Shown: positions 34,131 to 43,108 of the stretch, one piece after another | How positions within the stretch are numbered: position 1 is the stretch's first letter | Layout of the letters: each line of letters starts with the position of its first letter | NCBI GenBank assembly: GCA_029782025.1 | Contig: JAKOVR010000061.1 | Location: 1-51,767 of the forward strand | DNA: 51,767 bases | Source of the DNA: Actinomycetes bacterium | GTDB taxonomy: Bacteria; Actinomycetota; Acidimicrobiia; Acidimicrobiales; Acidimicrobilacustridaceae | Direction of reading: 5' to 3' | Translations under genes and position numbers: made by a program | The notes under the pieces: model-generated | What the model was told of the DNA's origin: nothing | The model's database searches: none | Seen by the model: the letters and a program-made list of their open reading frames with translations, nothing else

Positions 34131-35048
34131 TCAACCGAAGTCGTAGGACACCCCGGTGAGGCGCGCCGACACGTCCCAGAGCCGCCGGGCGGTGTCGGCG
34201 TCGTGGGCCCGTCTGGAGGCCCGGACCAGCACCGGGGGGCCCTTCCACTGCGCCGGTCCGGCAGGGCCGTAGTAGGTCCCCCCGGACGCGCTCGGGTCGG
34301 TGCCGGCGCGCAGCACCGGCAGGGCGCCGTCGGCGGCGCTCTGTTGGAGGAGGTCGGCGACGGGGGCCAACAGGGCTTCGATGCGGGGGATGTGGCGGGC
34401 GATGGCCGTACGAGCCGACCCGGGGTGCGCGGCGAGGGCCATCGCCGTGCTGCCGGCTCGCCGCAACCGCCGGTCGAGCTCGAAGGCGAACAGCAGGGTG
34501 GCCAGCTTGGACTGGGCGTAGGACGACACCCGCCCGTAGTGGCGTTCGTGGTGCAGGTCGGCGAAGTCGATCCGGCCGAGCGGGTGGGTGACGCTGCTGA
34601 GCGACACGACGCGGGAGGTCGGGCCGGCCAACACCCGGTCGAGCAGGAGCCCGACGAGGGCGAAGTGGCCGAGGTGGTTGGTGGCCAGCTGGAGCTCGAA
34701 CCCGTCGACGGTGACCTGGCGCGGCGGCATCGACACGCCCGCGTTGGCCACCAGGAGATCGATGCGGTCCAACCGCCCCGCCAGCTCGGACGCCGCCGCC
34801 CGCACCGAGGCCAGGTCGGCCAGATCGACCACGACCACGTCGACCGTGCCGGCCGGCGCCGACGCCGCGATGGCCCGCGCCGCCGCCGACGCCCGTTCCC
34901 GGTCCCGACAGGCCAGCACCACGTGGGCGCCCGCCCCGCACAACGCAGAGGCCACCTCGAACCCGATGCCGGCGTTGGCGCCGGTGACGAGCGCGATGCG
35001 CCCGGTCTGGTCGGGGATGTCGGCGGTGGTCCAGGCAGCAGGGCGCAC
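34131..35048 (-). CDS. SDR-family oxidoreductase (protochlorophyllide reductase/retinol dehydrogenase-like)
   Basis: 305 residues. TGANAGIGFEVA NAD(P)-binding loop, ANAG, Ser in SLSSVTHPLG, and YAQSKLA catalytic Tyr/Lys. The extended C-terminal part and the Leu-rich middle match the longer SDR group (RDH/WWOX-like). AGAGGAG lies 8 nt before the GTG at 35048; an upstream ATG is less likely. It is divergent from the hydroxylase-like gene. Role in the adjacent glycan locus is not shown. Confidence 0.88.
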   Translation of the reverse strand: MRPAAWTTADIPDQTGRIALVTGANAGIGFEVASALCGAGAHVVLACRDRERASAAARAIAASAPAGTVDVVVVDLADLASVRAAASELAGRLDRIDLLVANAGVSMPPRQVTVDGFELQLATNHLGHFALVGLLLDRVLAGPTSRVVSLSSVTHPLGRIDFADLHHERHYGRVSSYAQSKLATLLFAFELDRRLRRAGSTAMALAAHPGSARTAIARHIPRIEALLAPVADLLQQSAADGALPVLRAGTDPSASGGTYYGPAGPAQWKGPPVLVRASRRAHDADTARRLWDVSARLTGVSYDFG

Positions 35049-35091
35049 GGCGACGGCTCCTCTGGCCCGCCTCGGGTCGAAGGCCCGATGG

Positions 35092-35097
35092 TACACT
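35092..35097 (+). promoter_or_regulatory. -10 box for the hydroxylase/GT2 operon
   Basis: TACACT about 31 nt before the ATG at 35129, with a GAGGACAGGG ribosome site in between. Confidence 0.4.
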
Positions 35098-35128
35098 CGC
35101 CCCTCCGGATGCGAGGACAGGGCGCCCG

Positions 35129-35854
35129 ATGTCACGGCCGATGAGCTGGATCGTCACCACCAACAACGACCGCATGCGACGCGCCGCTCCGCTCGCGGCC
35201 AACCCCATCCCCCTCGACAGCGCCCCCTGGAACACCGCGGTGGAGGCCGCCTTCCCGGCGGTGCGGGCCGAGTGGGACGCGTTCGTGTCGGCCGGGGGCC
35301 GCCTCCCCCGCATCGAGCAGGTGCTCGACGAGCACCAGGGCAACGAGGGCTCCTGGCGAGCGGGGCTGCTGCTCACGCGGGGCCGGGCCGTCCCGCCGTT
35401 CGCCGACGCCTTCCCCCAGACCCTCGCCGCCCTCCGCGCCATCCCGGGGTTGCTCTACGCCACCTTCTCCGTGCTCGAGCCGGGGACCTCGATCCCCGAT
35501 CACGAAGGCCCCAACGCCGGCGTCCTGCGCTACCACCTCACCGTGGTGAGCAATCCCGATGCGGCCGTCGAGGTGGCCGGCACGACCGTTCCCTACGTCG
35601 AGGGCAAGGGGGTGCTCTTCGACGACACCGTCACGCACGCGGCGTGGAACCGGGGCCCGACCGAGCGCGTGAGCATCCTCTGCGAGCTCCTCCGACCGGC
35701 CCCCGTCCTCGCGAGTTGGGCGAACCGTGCCACCCAGGCCGTGTTGAGCCGAGACCGCCGATACCGGCTCGCGGCCGCCCGGGCGGCCGAGTGGCACCAG
35801 GCCCTCAACGGCGGGATCGAGGCGCCCTCCGGCGCTCCTGCCGCATCGCGGTAG
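35129..35854 (+). CDS. Aspartyl/asparaginyl beta-hydroxylase-like dioxygenase
   Basis: 241 residues, 2-oxoglutarate/Fe(II) oxygenase of the Asp/Asn beta-hydroxylase fold. Iron His candidates H125 in IPDHEGPN and H170 in TVTHAAWN; Arg in VLRYHLTV (about 134) as cosubstrate anchor. Members hydroxylate protein Asp or Asn, lipid A acyl chains (LpxO) or peptides. 12 nt before the GT2 gene, so one transcript. It is the fourth non-heme oxygenase in this locus; substrate unknown. Confidence 0.85.
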   Translation: MSRPMSWIVTTNNDRMRRAAPLAANPIPLDSAPWNTAVEAAFPAVRAEWDAFVSAGGRLPRIEQVLDEHQGNEGSWRAGLLLTRGRAVPPFADAFPQTLAALRAIPGLLYATFSVLEPGTSIPDHEGPNAGVLRYHLTVVSNPDAAVEVAGTTVPYVEGKGVLFDDTVTHAAWNRGPTERVSILCELLRPAPVLASWANRATQAVLSRDRRYRLAAARAAEWHQALNGGIEAPSGAPAASR

Positions 35855-35866
35855 GAGCGCGACCGG

Positions 35867-36922
35867 ATGCAGATCGTCGTGGCCCTGGCCACCCACGACG
35901 GAGGTCGCTTCCTGCCCGCGCAACTCGAGAGCCTGGCCGGCCAGTCCCGCCGGCCCGACGCCCTGTTCGTCCACGACGACGGCTCCGCGGATGCCACATG
36001 GTCCGTCCTCGAGCAGTTCGCGGCGACGGCGCCCTTCCCCGTCCATCTCGATCGGGGGCGGGGCGGACTGGGCCCCACCCGGGCGTTCGAGCAAGTCGTG
36101 GCCGCGGCCGAGGGCGACGTCGTGCTCCTGTGCGACCAGGACGACGTCTGGGCGTCCGACAAGGTCGCCCGGTTCGAAGCGGCCTTCAGGGCCGACCCCG
36201 ACGTCCTCCTCGTGTTCTCCGACGCCGAGCCCTTCGGTGAGGGCATGGCCGGTCGCGGTGATCCCCGCACGGTCTGGCACCGTCTGGGGTTCCACCCCGC
36301 CCGTCGCCGGCGCCTGTGCGCCGATCCCCTCGGCACCCTGGCCAACCACTACCTGGTGTCGGGATGCACGCTCGGCTTCCGTGGCACCCACCGCGCCCTG
36401 GTGCTCCCGTTCCCGCCGGAGCTGTGCTTCCCCACATCGGGCCTCGAGGTCCTCCACGACACGTGGATCACCCTCCTCCTCGGCGCTCTGGGCCCGGTGA
36501 CCGCCATCGACGCGCCCCTGGTCCGGTACCGCATCCACGACGCCCAGGCCGTGGGCATCCCGAGCCGACCCGGACTGGGATGGGTCGCCCGGTTGCTCCC
36601 GGCCGAGGTCCGCTGGCGGGTGGTCGGTCGCGGGCCCCGGGGCGACGCCGCCCACCTGGCCGGCATGGCCGGCGTCCTCGATGCGGCGGCGGCGCGCCTC
36701 GCCGCCGCCGGACCAGGTCGCCAGGCGGCCACGGCCCGGGCCGACCTCGCATCGGCGCGTGACCACCTCGCCGCCCGCGCCCGCATCCGCGGCGGCGGCC
36801 CCCGCCGCGACGCCGCCGCCCTCGTCCGGGCCGAGCAGCGGGCCGGGCGGTATCGGCGGTTCTCCTTCGGCCTGCCCTCGGCCGGCGCCGACCTCTTCCG
36901 AGGCCTCGCCGGGCGGCGGTGA
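35867..36922 (+). CDS. Family 2 glycosyltransferase
   Basis: 351 residues, GT-A fold. VALATHDGGRFLPAQLESLAGQ, VHDDGSAD, and a DQDDVW metal/nucleotide motif (LLCDQDDVWASDKVARFEAAF), typical of rhamnosyl- or other surface-polysaccharide transferases. The C-terminal ~110 residues are Ala/Arg-rich helices. Follows the hydroxylase-like gene and converges on the GT-B operon. Sugar unknown. Confidence 0.9.
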   Translation: MQIVVALATHDGGRFLPAQLESLAGQSRRPDALFVHDDGSADATWSVLEQFAATAPFPVHLDRGRGGLGPTRAFEQVVAAAEGDVVLLCDQDDVWASDKVARFEAAFRADPDVLLVFSDAEPFGEGMAGRGDPRTVWHRLGFHPARRRRLCADPLGTLANHYLVSGCTLGFRGTHRALVLPFPPELCFPTSGLEVLHDTWITLLLGALGPVTAIDAPLVRYRIHDAQAVGIPSRPGLGWVARLLPAEVRWRVVGRGPRGDAAHLAGMAGVLDAAAARLAAAGPGRQAATARADLASARDHLAARARIRGGGPRRDAAALVRAEQRAGRYRRFSFGLPSAGADLFRGLAGRR

Positions 36923-36943
36923 TCGGGCCGGGGCGGCGTCAGG

Positions 36944-36964
36944 CCGGCGTCAGGCCGACGCCGG
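36944..36964. terminator. Terminator-like hairpin between convergent GT genes
   Basis: 8-bp stem CCGGCGTC/GACGCCGG with 5-nt loop, overlapping the 3' end of the 36950 GT gene. A GGCGTCAGGCC duplication is part of this region. Confidence 0.4.
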
Positions 36965-38164
36965 GCCGGCGTCGAGCCGGTCCGTGAGCGCCTCGAGGTC
37001 GGCGAGGAGGCGGGGCGCGGCCACGCCCACGTCGTGCTGGTGGACCACCCGGTGCCGGACATGGGCGCTCGACTCGTCCCGGAGAGCGCTGGAGTGGAGG
37101 AGCTCGAGGATGCGGTCGGCCATGGCGCCGGCATCGAGGTGGTCGATGACGTTTCGGGCCGCCTCGACCCCACAGGCCGTGAGCAGACCGGGGATGCCGC
37201 CGTTCCGGTAGGTGACGATCGGCGTCCCCACCACCGCGCTCTCGAGGCACACGAGCGGGAGGGGGTCCTCCCGGGACGTGAGCGCGAACACGTCGGCGGT
37301 GGCCATCCACGGGACGGGGTCGGGGCACACCTCGATGAAGTGCACGTGGTCGGCGCCGGCGCGGTCCCGGTCCGATCGGACCCGCTCCCAGTCGGTGCCC
37401 CGGTGCTCACCGCCGAGCCACACGAAGTGCACGGGGCGGCGCGTCCGCCGCCGGACCTCGCAAGCCACCTGGATGAACAGATCGGGGCCCTTCCGCCAGT
37501 CCAGGGTGCCGCACCCCATCACGATGGCCGCCGAGGTGGGGAGCGTGGGGAGCTGTCGGCGACAGGACTCGATCTCCCGCAGCGACACCGTGCGATCGGC
37601 CAGCGCCCGGGCGGTGATGAACTCCTCGTGGAGCAGCACCCGGTCCGCCGGCAACGCCAGCTCGCCGGTGAGGAGGTCGCGGACCGGCGCCGATGCCGCG
37701 ATCCACGCGTCGGGGATGCCGCGGATCGCCTCGGCGTCCTCGGCCTCCATCGTCCGCAGCGCCACGTCGAGCTCGTGGACGTGGCTGACCACCACCTGGG
37801 CCGGCGGGAGGTACGGGGCGGCCTGGATGCTGGTGGCGCTGTTGAGATACGCGACGTCGAAGGACCCGAGCCGGCGGAGCGGGGCGAACCGGGCCTGGGC
37901 GGCGCGCTGCTCGGCGGCGACGAGCCCGAGCCGGCGGAAGCCCAGGTGGGCGGTGCCGAAGAAGCGGCTGGCCAGCGTTCGGTCGACGACGGTCACCCCG
38001 CCGACCTGCTCGAACCGAGGGACCAGCGGCCCGTCCTGGAGCACCAGGGTGTGCACCTCGATGGGCGTGTGCCGGGTGACCCAGGCCAGGAAGTGGGCCA
38101 GGTTCATCGGCGCGCCGGTGACCGAGGCGGCGTGGGTGACGGCGAGGAGACGGCGGAGGGCCAC
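36950..38164 (-). CDS. GT-B glycosyltransferase (GT4-like), paralog 1
   Basis: 404 residues. C-terminal half: MGCGTLDWRKGPDLFIQVACEV, FVWLGGEH, then TSREDPLPLVCLESAVVGTPIVTY, a GT4-type donor site. The RKGxDLF phrase is repeated in the next two GT genes, showing they are paralogs. Last gene of a six-gene minus-strand operon. Probably adds a sugar to a membrane- or carrier-linked glycan. Confidence 0.91.
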   Translation of the reverse strand: MALRRLLAVTHAASVTGAPMNLAHFLAWVTRHTPIEVHTLVLQDGPLVPRFEQVGGVTVVDRTLASRFFGTAHLGFRRLGLVAAEQRAAQARFAPLRRLGSFDVAYLNSATSIQAAPYLPPAQVVVSHVHELDVALRTMEAEDAEAIRGIPDAWIAASAPVRDLLTGELALPADRVLLHEEFITARALADRTVSLREIESCRRQLPTLPTSAAIVMGCGTLDWRKGPDLFIQVACEVRRRTRRPVHFVWLGGEHRGTDWERVRSDRDRAGADHVHFIEVCPDPVPWMATADVFALTSREDPLPLVCLESAVVGTPIVTYRNGGIPGLLTACGVEAARNVIDHLDAGAMADRILELLHSSALRDESSAHVRHRVVHQHDVGVAAPRLLADLEALTDRLDAGPASA

Positions 38165-38167
38165 GGT

Positions 38168-39214
38168 TCAGCCCCTCGTTCCGGGCCGCAGGACGGGCTC
38201 GATGGCGTCGAGGAACACCGGCACCACCACCTCGGGGGCCTGGCGCCGCTCCCACCGCCGACGGGTGGCGTCCACCAACGCCACCCCGTGATCGGGGCGG
38301 CGCCGCACGGCCCGCACGGCATCGGCCAGGCCGGCCACGTCCGGGTAGGGCACGGTCGACGCGCCCCCGTCGCCGGCGAGGTCGACCATCCCGCCGATGG
38401 CGAACCCGACCGTGGGCGTTCCCCCCAGCGCCGCTTCGATCGGCACGAGAGGCTGGGGATCGCTGCGGGAGGTGACGACGACCACGTCGGCGGCTTCCAG
38501 GTAGGCCTGCGGGTCGCCGACCTCGTCGACCCAGTGCAGGCGGTCGCCGAGGCCCGAGGCGATGACGTCATGGTCGAGCTGGCGGGCGAAGGGAAGGGGC
38601 CGCAACCCCACCCAGGCCAGGACGACGCCGGGATCGTCGGCCAGGTGCCGGCCCAGCGCCACGAACAGGTCGGCGCCCTTGCGCCAGCCCCCCTCACCGC
38701 ACCCGACGACGAGGGTGCCGCGGGGCCCGACACCCAGCTGGGCCCGCACGGCGGCGACGGTCTCCGGAGCGGGACGGGCCGGCTCGACCACGATCGGCGG
38801 CACGATCCGGATGCGGTCGGGATCGACCCCGAGCTCGATGGCGTCGGCCGCGCCGGCCTCGGAGACGCAGAGCACGCGATCGAACTTCGTGGCGATGGCC
38901 CGCCGCGTGTCGGGGGCGAGCACGCCGAACGCACCCCGGTCCTCGTGGAGGTAGATGGCCGACGGGATCCCCCGGTGCTGCCACACCGCGTCGGCGGCCA
39001 GTGCGCTGTTCACGAGCAGCGCGGCGGGCGGCACCGCCGCGGGGCAGTCGCCCAGGGCCAGGAGGTCCGGGGCCAACGGCCCACCGACCTCGAGGCGGAT
39101 CGAGAGGGGCATCGGGATCCGGGCGCGAGCCCGGGTCAGCAGCTCCAGCAGCACCCGGGGAGCGCCGGTGCGGGTGGCCTCGTGGGAGGCGACGAGCAAC
39201 GGCGGGACGGTCAC
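38168..39214 (-). CDS. GT-B glycosyltransferase, paralog 2
   Basis: 348 residues. VVGCGEGGWRKGADLFVALGRHL and TSRSDPQPLVPIEAALGGTPTVGF match paralogs 1 and 3. Short N-terminal half compared with paralog 1. GTG start overlaps the stop of the upstream GT gene (GTGA); only 3 nt separate its stop from the next start. Same operon, sugar not known. Confidence 0.91.
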   Translation of the reverse strand: MTVPPLLVASHEATRTGAPRVLLELLTRARARIPMPLSIRLEVGGPLAPDLLALGDCPAAVPPAALLVNSALAADAVWQHRGIPSAIYLHEDRGAFGVLAPDTRRAIATKFDRVLCVSEAGAADAIELGVDPDRIRIVPPIVVEPARPAPETVAAVRAQLGVGPRGTLVVGCGEGGWRKGADLFVALGRHLADDPGVVLAWVGLRPLPFARQLDHDVIASGLGDRLHWVDEVGDPQAYLEAADVVVVTSRSDPQPLVPIEAALGGTPTVGFAIGGMVDLAGDGGASTVPYPDVAGLADAVRAVRRRPDHGVALVDATRRRWERRQAPEVVVPVFLDAIEPVLRPGTRG

Positions 39215-40314
39215 CGACAGGCCTCGCGGAGCTGCTCGAGGACGACGGAGCCGGCCGCCCCCGCCGTGAATCGGTCGCGGACGCGCGCACCCTGGGCCTC
39301 CGCCGCCGCGGCACGGCGGCCCGGGTCGGCGAGATCGTCGACCCGATCGAGGAGGGCGGCGAGATCGGGATACGGCGCGCCGACGAAGGCGTCACCGAAC
39401 ATCTCGGGCACGCCGCCCACGCCGGAGAACGCCACGACGGGGGTGCCGGCGGCGGCGGCGTGCAGGCAGACCAGGGGGAAGGCGTCGAGCCGGGCCGGGT
39501 GGAGGAACACGTCGGCGGCGGCGAGGAAGGGGACGACGTCGACCACGCCGCCGAAGAGCCGGAGGTTGCCCGCCTCGACCCGCCGTGCTTCGGCCCGCAC
39601 CGTGTGGAAGAAGGCGTCGTGCTCCCCTCCCAGCCACACGAACCGCGCCGGCGGCCCACCCCGCCTGGTGTGGGCCAGGGCCGCCTCGAGGAACAGGTCG
39701 GGCGCCTTGCGCACGGTGGCGATCCCGGCGCCGAGGACGAGCAACGTGTCGTCCCCGGGCTCGGCCCCGAGGGCGACGCGGCAATGGGCGACGACGTCGG
39801 GGGGTGGGAGCTCGGGAGCCTCGATGAACTCCGGCACCGGCCAGATCGGGGTCGTGGCCGGCAGGCGCAGCCGGAGCTCTTCGGCCGTCCCGGCCGAGCC
39901 GGCGAGCCAGCGGGCGGTGCGACCATCGGCGCCCTCGTGCAGGTCCTCGCCCTGCTCCACCGACCACGTCACGATCGGGTCGCAGGTGTCGGGGGGCAGG
40001 AACGGCAGAGCTTGGGCGCCGGCCACGCTGACCAGCAGCGTGGCGTCGGCCTTGGGCAACCGCGAGAACCGGGGCGCCAGCTCGGCCACCCGCCGCTCGT
40101 CGGGGGCCCGCCAGTCCCAGGGCTCGTGGGGGTCGAGCACGACCCGGACGGGACACAAGCGGACGAAGTCGTCGAGGAGCTCACCGCCCCGGAAGGCCAC
40201 CACGTCGACGGCGTGCGTCGGTTCGTTCTCCCGGATCCAGCGGACCACGGCTCGGGCCAGCATCGGCGGGCCCGTCCGGTCGAGGGCGTGGACGACGACG
40301 CGCCAGTGAGGCAT
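39211..40314 (-). CDS. GT-B glycosyltransferase, paralog 3
   Basis: 367 residues. Opens MPHWRVVVHALDRTGPPMLARA; ATVRKAPDLFLEAALAH, FVWLGGEHDAFF and HPARLDAFPLVCLHAAAAGTPVVAF. ATG overlaps the stop of the PhyH-GT fusion (ATGA). Donor site intact. Together with paralogs 1 and 2 and the fused GT it gives four GT-B domains in a row. Confidence 0.9.
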   Translation of the reverse strand: MPHWRVVVHALDRTGPPMLARAVVRWIRENEPTHAVDVVAFRGGELLDDFVRLCPVRVVLDPHEPWDWRAPDERRVAELAPRFSRLPKADATLLVSVAGAQALPFLPPDTCDPIVTWSVEQGEDLHEGADGRTARWLAGSAGTAEELRLRLPATTPIWPVPEFIEAPELPPPDVVAHCRVALGAEPGDDTLLVLGAGIATVRKAPDLFLEAALAHTRRGGPPARFVWLGGEHDAFFHTVRAEARRVEAGNLRLFGGVVDVVPFLAAADVFLHPARLDAFPLVCLHAAAAGTPVVAFSGVGGVPEMFGDAFVGAPYPDLAALLDRVDDLADPGRRAAAAEAQGARVRDRFTAGAAGSVVLEQLREACR

Positions 40315-42338
40315 CAGCGGCGGCAGGCCGAGAGCTCGGCCACGAAACGATCGACCCAGCCGTGGACCGTGTACCCGCTGTCGGCGAAGGCGCCGACGGT
40401 TCGGCCCGGGTCGAGCAGCTGCCGGGCCGCAGCGTCGGCGACGGCGTCGAGGTCGAGATGGGGAACGACCTCGAGGAGCGGGTGCTCGAAGGCCCACACC
40501 GGGAAGGAGATGACCGGGATCCCCGACTCGATGTAGACCCCGGCATCGGCCGCCGGCGCGGCATCACGGCAGGGCAGGACGGCGACGTCGGCCGCCGCCA
40601 CCAGCCGCGGATCATCGACGAGGTCGAACCGGTCGTCGAGCCCGCACCGAGCGGCCTCCGCTTCGAGCGGGGCGGCCTCGTCGATGGCGAGGTGCGAGGC
40701 GATCCAGACCCCATGGGCGTCGATCCCGTGCCGGTGACGCAAGGTCCAGAGCACGCGGGGGAAGAGGTCGGCGCCGTCGACCCAACCGTGGCGCCCCGAG
40801 CCGACGACCACCGGTTGGTCAGGACCGATGCCGAGCCGTTCCCGGGCGGCCCGGCGGAGACCGTCGAGCTCGGCGGCGCTGCGGGGCGGGCGCACGAACA
40901 CCTCCGGCGCCTCGAGGTGCCGGGTGGAGGCGCTCCACGCCCCGGAGGGGGTTCCGATGACGAGGTCGGCGTCGCCGACCGGCGACCGGAGGTCGGCGGG
41001 CACGATCGGCGGAGGGAGGGGATTGACCCGGTCGACCCGGACGTGGGACCGGCTCATGCGGCGGACGAGGGGCTCGCCCAAGCCGTCGTCGAAGATGATG
41101 GCGTCGGGACGGGCGGCGGCGAGCCACGCCAGCCGGCGCACCCCGCGGAGCCGGCGACGCAGGCGGCCGACCGGGAGGGATGCCAGCCGATCGAGCGCCG
41201 CCGACCCGAACGGCTGGTCGAGGGCCCGGGCCCCGTCCCACACCCGGCCCGGGTCCGGAGCGGTCATGAACCAGGTGTGCACGCGAAGGCCGGGACGAGC
41301 CGCCAGCTCGGTGACGATGTCGTGGAGGGTGGCGGTGCTGCGGCGGTCGTCCGGGGAGCTGCTGACCACCAGCACCGAGCGCACCGGGCCTCGGCCCGGG
41401 CCACGGCGACTGCCCGGCGCGAACAGGGCGGCGCTGCGGACCGCGTCCTGCGGGCGGGCCCCGGCCAGCCGGCGGGCCACGGCGTCGATCCTCGTGCGAG
41501 GGTTCCGATCGAGGATGGCCGCCAACTCCTCGGCCGAGACATCGAGCTGGTTGTCGGGGACGACCTCGGCCACGGGCAGGTCCGGTGGGGCCTCGAGCAG
41601 CTCCTGCGGGGTGTGGTCGATGAAGAACTGCTCGTCGATGTCGTACCGGTGGGCGGTCGTCGCATCGTGCCGATGGAAGTACACGAGCGGCGCCGCCGTG
41701 GGGCGCATGCCGACCGCCGCCACCAGGCGGGGCTCGTCGGTGAGGTTGGGGTAGGACGAGTGGGTGAGGGCGTTGTCCATCACCACGCAGTCGCCGGCCC
41801 GCACCCGCAGCGAGCGCAGCCGCGCCTCGATCACGTCCTCGTGCCGGAGCCACGGGGCGATGATGTCTGTCCCCCGGAACCCGTCCTCGATGACGTGGGA
41901 GCCGCGCAGGACGCGCAGGCGACCGTTGGCCCCGAGGACGTCCTGGAGGGCGACCCACGCCACGTAGGTGCGGTGGCCGGCCCGCCCGTCGACGTACATC
42001 CAGTCGCGATGGACGTAGAGCTCGCTGCCCGGCCCGGGGTGCTTGCAGAGGAAGTTGAACAGGAACGGGCGATGGTCGACGAACCGCTCCGCCACCCGAT
42101 CGCCCAAGGCGGAGGACAAGGCCTCGCGCACGGCCCGCTTGTAGGCCGGGTCCGGACGCTGCAGGTCGGCCAGGAACCCCTCCCCGCCCGGTTCGTTGAG
42201 CCGCTCGTACACCGCCCGTAGCTCGGCCACCTCCGCCGGGCTGAGCAGCGGGAACACGGCGAAGCCGTCGCGCCGCAGCCGGCGGTCGAGGGCCGGATCG
42301 GCCAGCGCAGGGCGGGGGCGGTTCCGGGCCGCGCTCAT
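40314..42338 (-). CDS. PhyH-type dioxygenase fused to a GT-B-like domain
   Basis: 674 residues. N-terminal phytanoyl-CoA-dioxygenase-like domain (about 15-270) with H110 and D112 in VHRDWMY and a second His in NALTHSSYPN; RLVAAV supplies an Arg for 2-oxoglutarate. From about residue 325 a GT-B-like half begins (SVLVVSSSPDDRR); its donor half reads GWVDGADLFPRVL where the paralogs have RKGxDLF, so the sugar-binding Lys is lost and activity is uncertain. An oxygenase-glycosyltransferase fusion is unusual and suggests hydroxylation and glycosylation of one substrate. ATG overlaps the upstream PhyH gene's stop. Confidence 0.88.
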   Translation of the reverse strand: MSAARNRPRPALADPALDRRLRRDGFAVFPLLSPAEVAELRAVYERLNEPGGEGFLADLQRPDPAYKRAVREALSSALGDRVAERFVDHRPFLFNFLCKHPGPGSELYVHRDWMYVDGRAGHRTYVAWVALQDVLGANGRLRVLRGSHVIEDGFRGTDIIAPWLRHEDVIEARLRSLRVRAGDCVVMDNALTHSSYPNLTDEPRLVAAVGMRPTAAPLVYFHRHDATTAHRYDIDEQFFIDHTPQELLEAPPDLPVAEVVPDNQLDVSAEELAAILDRNPRTRIDAVARRLAGARPQDAVRSAALFAPGSRRGPGRGPVRSVLVVSSSPDDRRSTATLHDIVTELAARPGLRVHTWFMTAPDPGRVWDGARALDQPFGSAALDRLASLPVGRLRRRLRGVRRLAWLAAARPDAIIFDDGLGEPLVRRMSRSHVRVDRVNPLPPPIVPADLRSPVGDADLVIGTPSGAWSASTRHLEAPEVFVRPPRSAAELDGLRRAARERLGIGPDQPVVVGSGRHGWVDGADLFPRVLWTLRHRHGIDAHGVWIASHLAIDEAAPLEAEAARCGLDDRFDLVDDPRLVAAADVAVLPCRDAAPAADAGVYIESGIPVISFPVWAFEHPLLEVVPHLDLDAVADAAARQLLDPGRTVGAFADSGYTVHGWVDRFVAELSACRR

Positions 42339-43108
42339 GGCGCGACGTGGGGGAGGAAATCGGCGGTCTCGACCGCGCGGGTCCAGGGCACGACCGGAGC
42401 GCAGCCCTCGGGGCGGGATCCGAACGGCGCCACGGTGTAGTGGGAGGCGTCGATGGCCCAGCCGGTGAGACCGCCGTCGGCATCCACGTGGAAGTGCACC
42501 AATGGCGCCCCGGCGGGAGCCAAGGCGATCGCCGCCACCACCCGCTGCTCGCCCGTGGGGTTCGGTCCGCTCCCGTGCACGAGGCCGGGGTCGTAGGTGA
42601 AGGCATGGCCGGCAGGAACGGGGACGGCCGTCGCTCCGGCGTCCAGCGGTCCCTCGAGATCGTTCAGCGGGTTGGCGGCGCCACTCGGCCGCAGGCCGTC
42701 GGTCCACCGGTGGCTCCCGGGGAGCACCCGCAGCCCGCCGTTCTCATCGCTGGTGTCGACCAGCGGGATCCAGAGGAGGATCGAGCGATGGCTGCGCTCG
42801 TCGGTGTAGGTCCAGTCCTGGTGGTAGTCGACCTTGACCCCCGCGTCGGCGCCCTTGGAGATGAAGGCGGCGAGGAACGGTTCGTGGCCGGGCAGCCGCT
42901 CGGCCAGGGCTCGGCCCAGCGCCCGCTTCAGGAACCCGTCCACCTCCACCGCGGTGGCGCGGTCGCCATGGGCGCTGGTGGCATGGAAGCCGTGGGTGCG
43001 TGGCATGTCGAGCGCGTCGAAGGCCGCCCGGAGTTCGCTGACCGCTCGGGCGTCGAGCAGCGGGAAGGTGAGGTACCCGTCGTCGGTGACGCCAGGGAGC
43101 GGGTTCAC
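42335..43108 (-). CDS. PhyH-type 2-oxoglutarate dioxygenase
   Basis: 257 residues. Iron ligands H96 and D98 in DYHQDWTYTD and His in DPGLVHGSGPN; VVAAIAL follows. The FFLPLL-like opening (YLTFPLLDARAVSELR) is the PhyH hallmark also seen in its two neighbours. GTG start overlaps the upstream gene's stop. Hydroxylates an unknown substrate, probably a sugar, lipid or carrier intermediate given the operon. Confidence 0.91.
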   Translation of the reverse strand: MNPLPGVTDDGYLTFPLLDARAVSELRAAFDALDMPRTHGFHATSAHGDRATAVEVDGFLKRALGRALAERLPGHEPFLAAFISKGADAGVKVDYHQDWTYTDERSHRSILLWIPLVDTSDENGGLRVLPGSHRWTDGLRPSGAANPLNDLEGPLDAGATAVPVPAGHAFTYDPGLVHGSGPNPTGEQRVVAAIALAPAGAPLVHFHVDADGGLTGWAIDASHYTVAPFGSRPEGCAPVVPWTRAVETADFLPHVAP

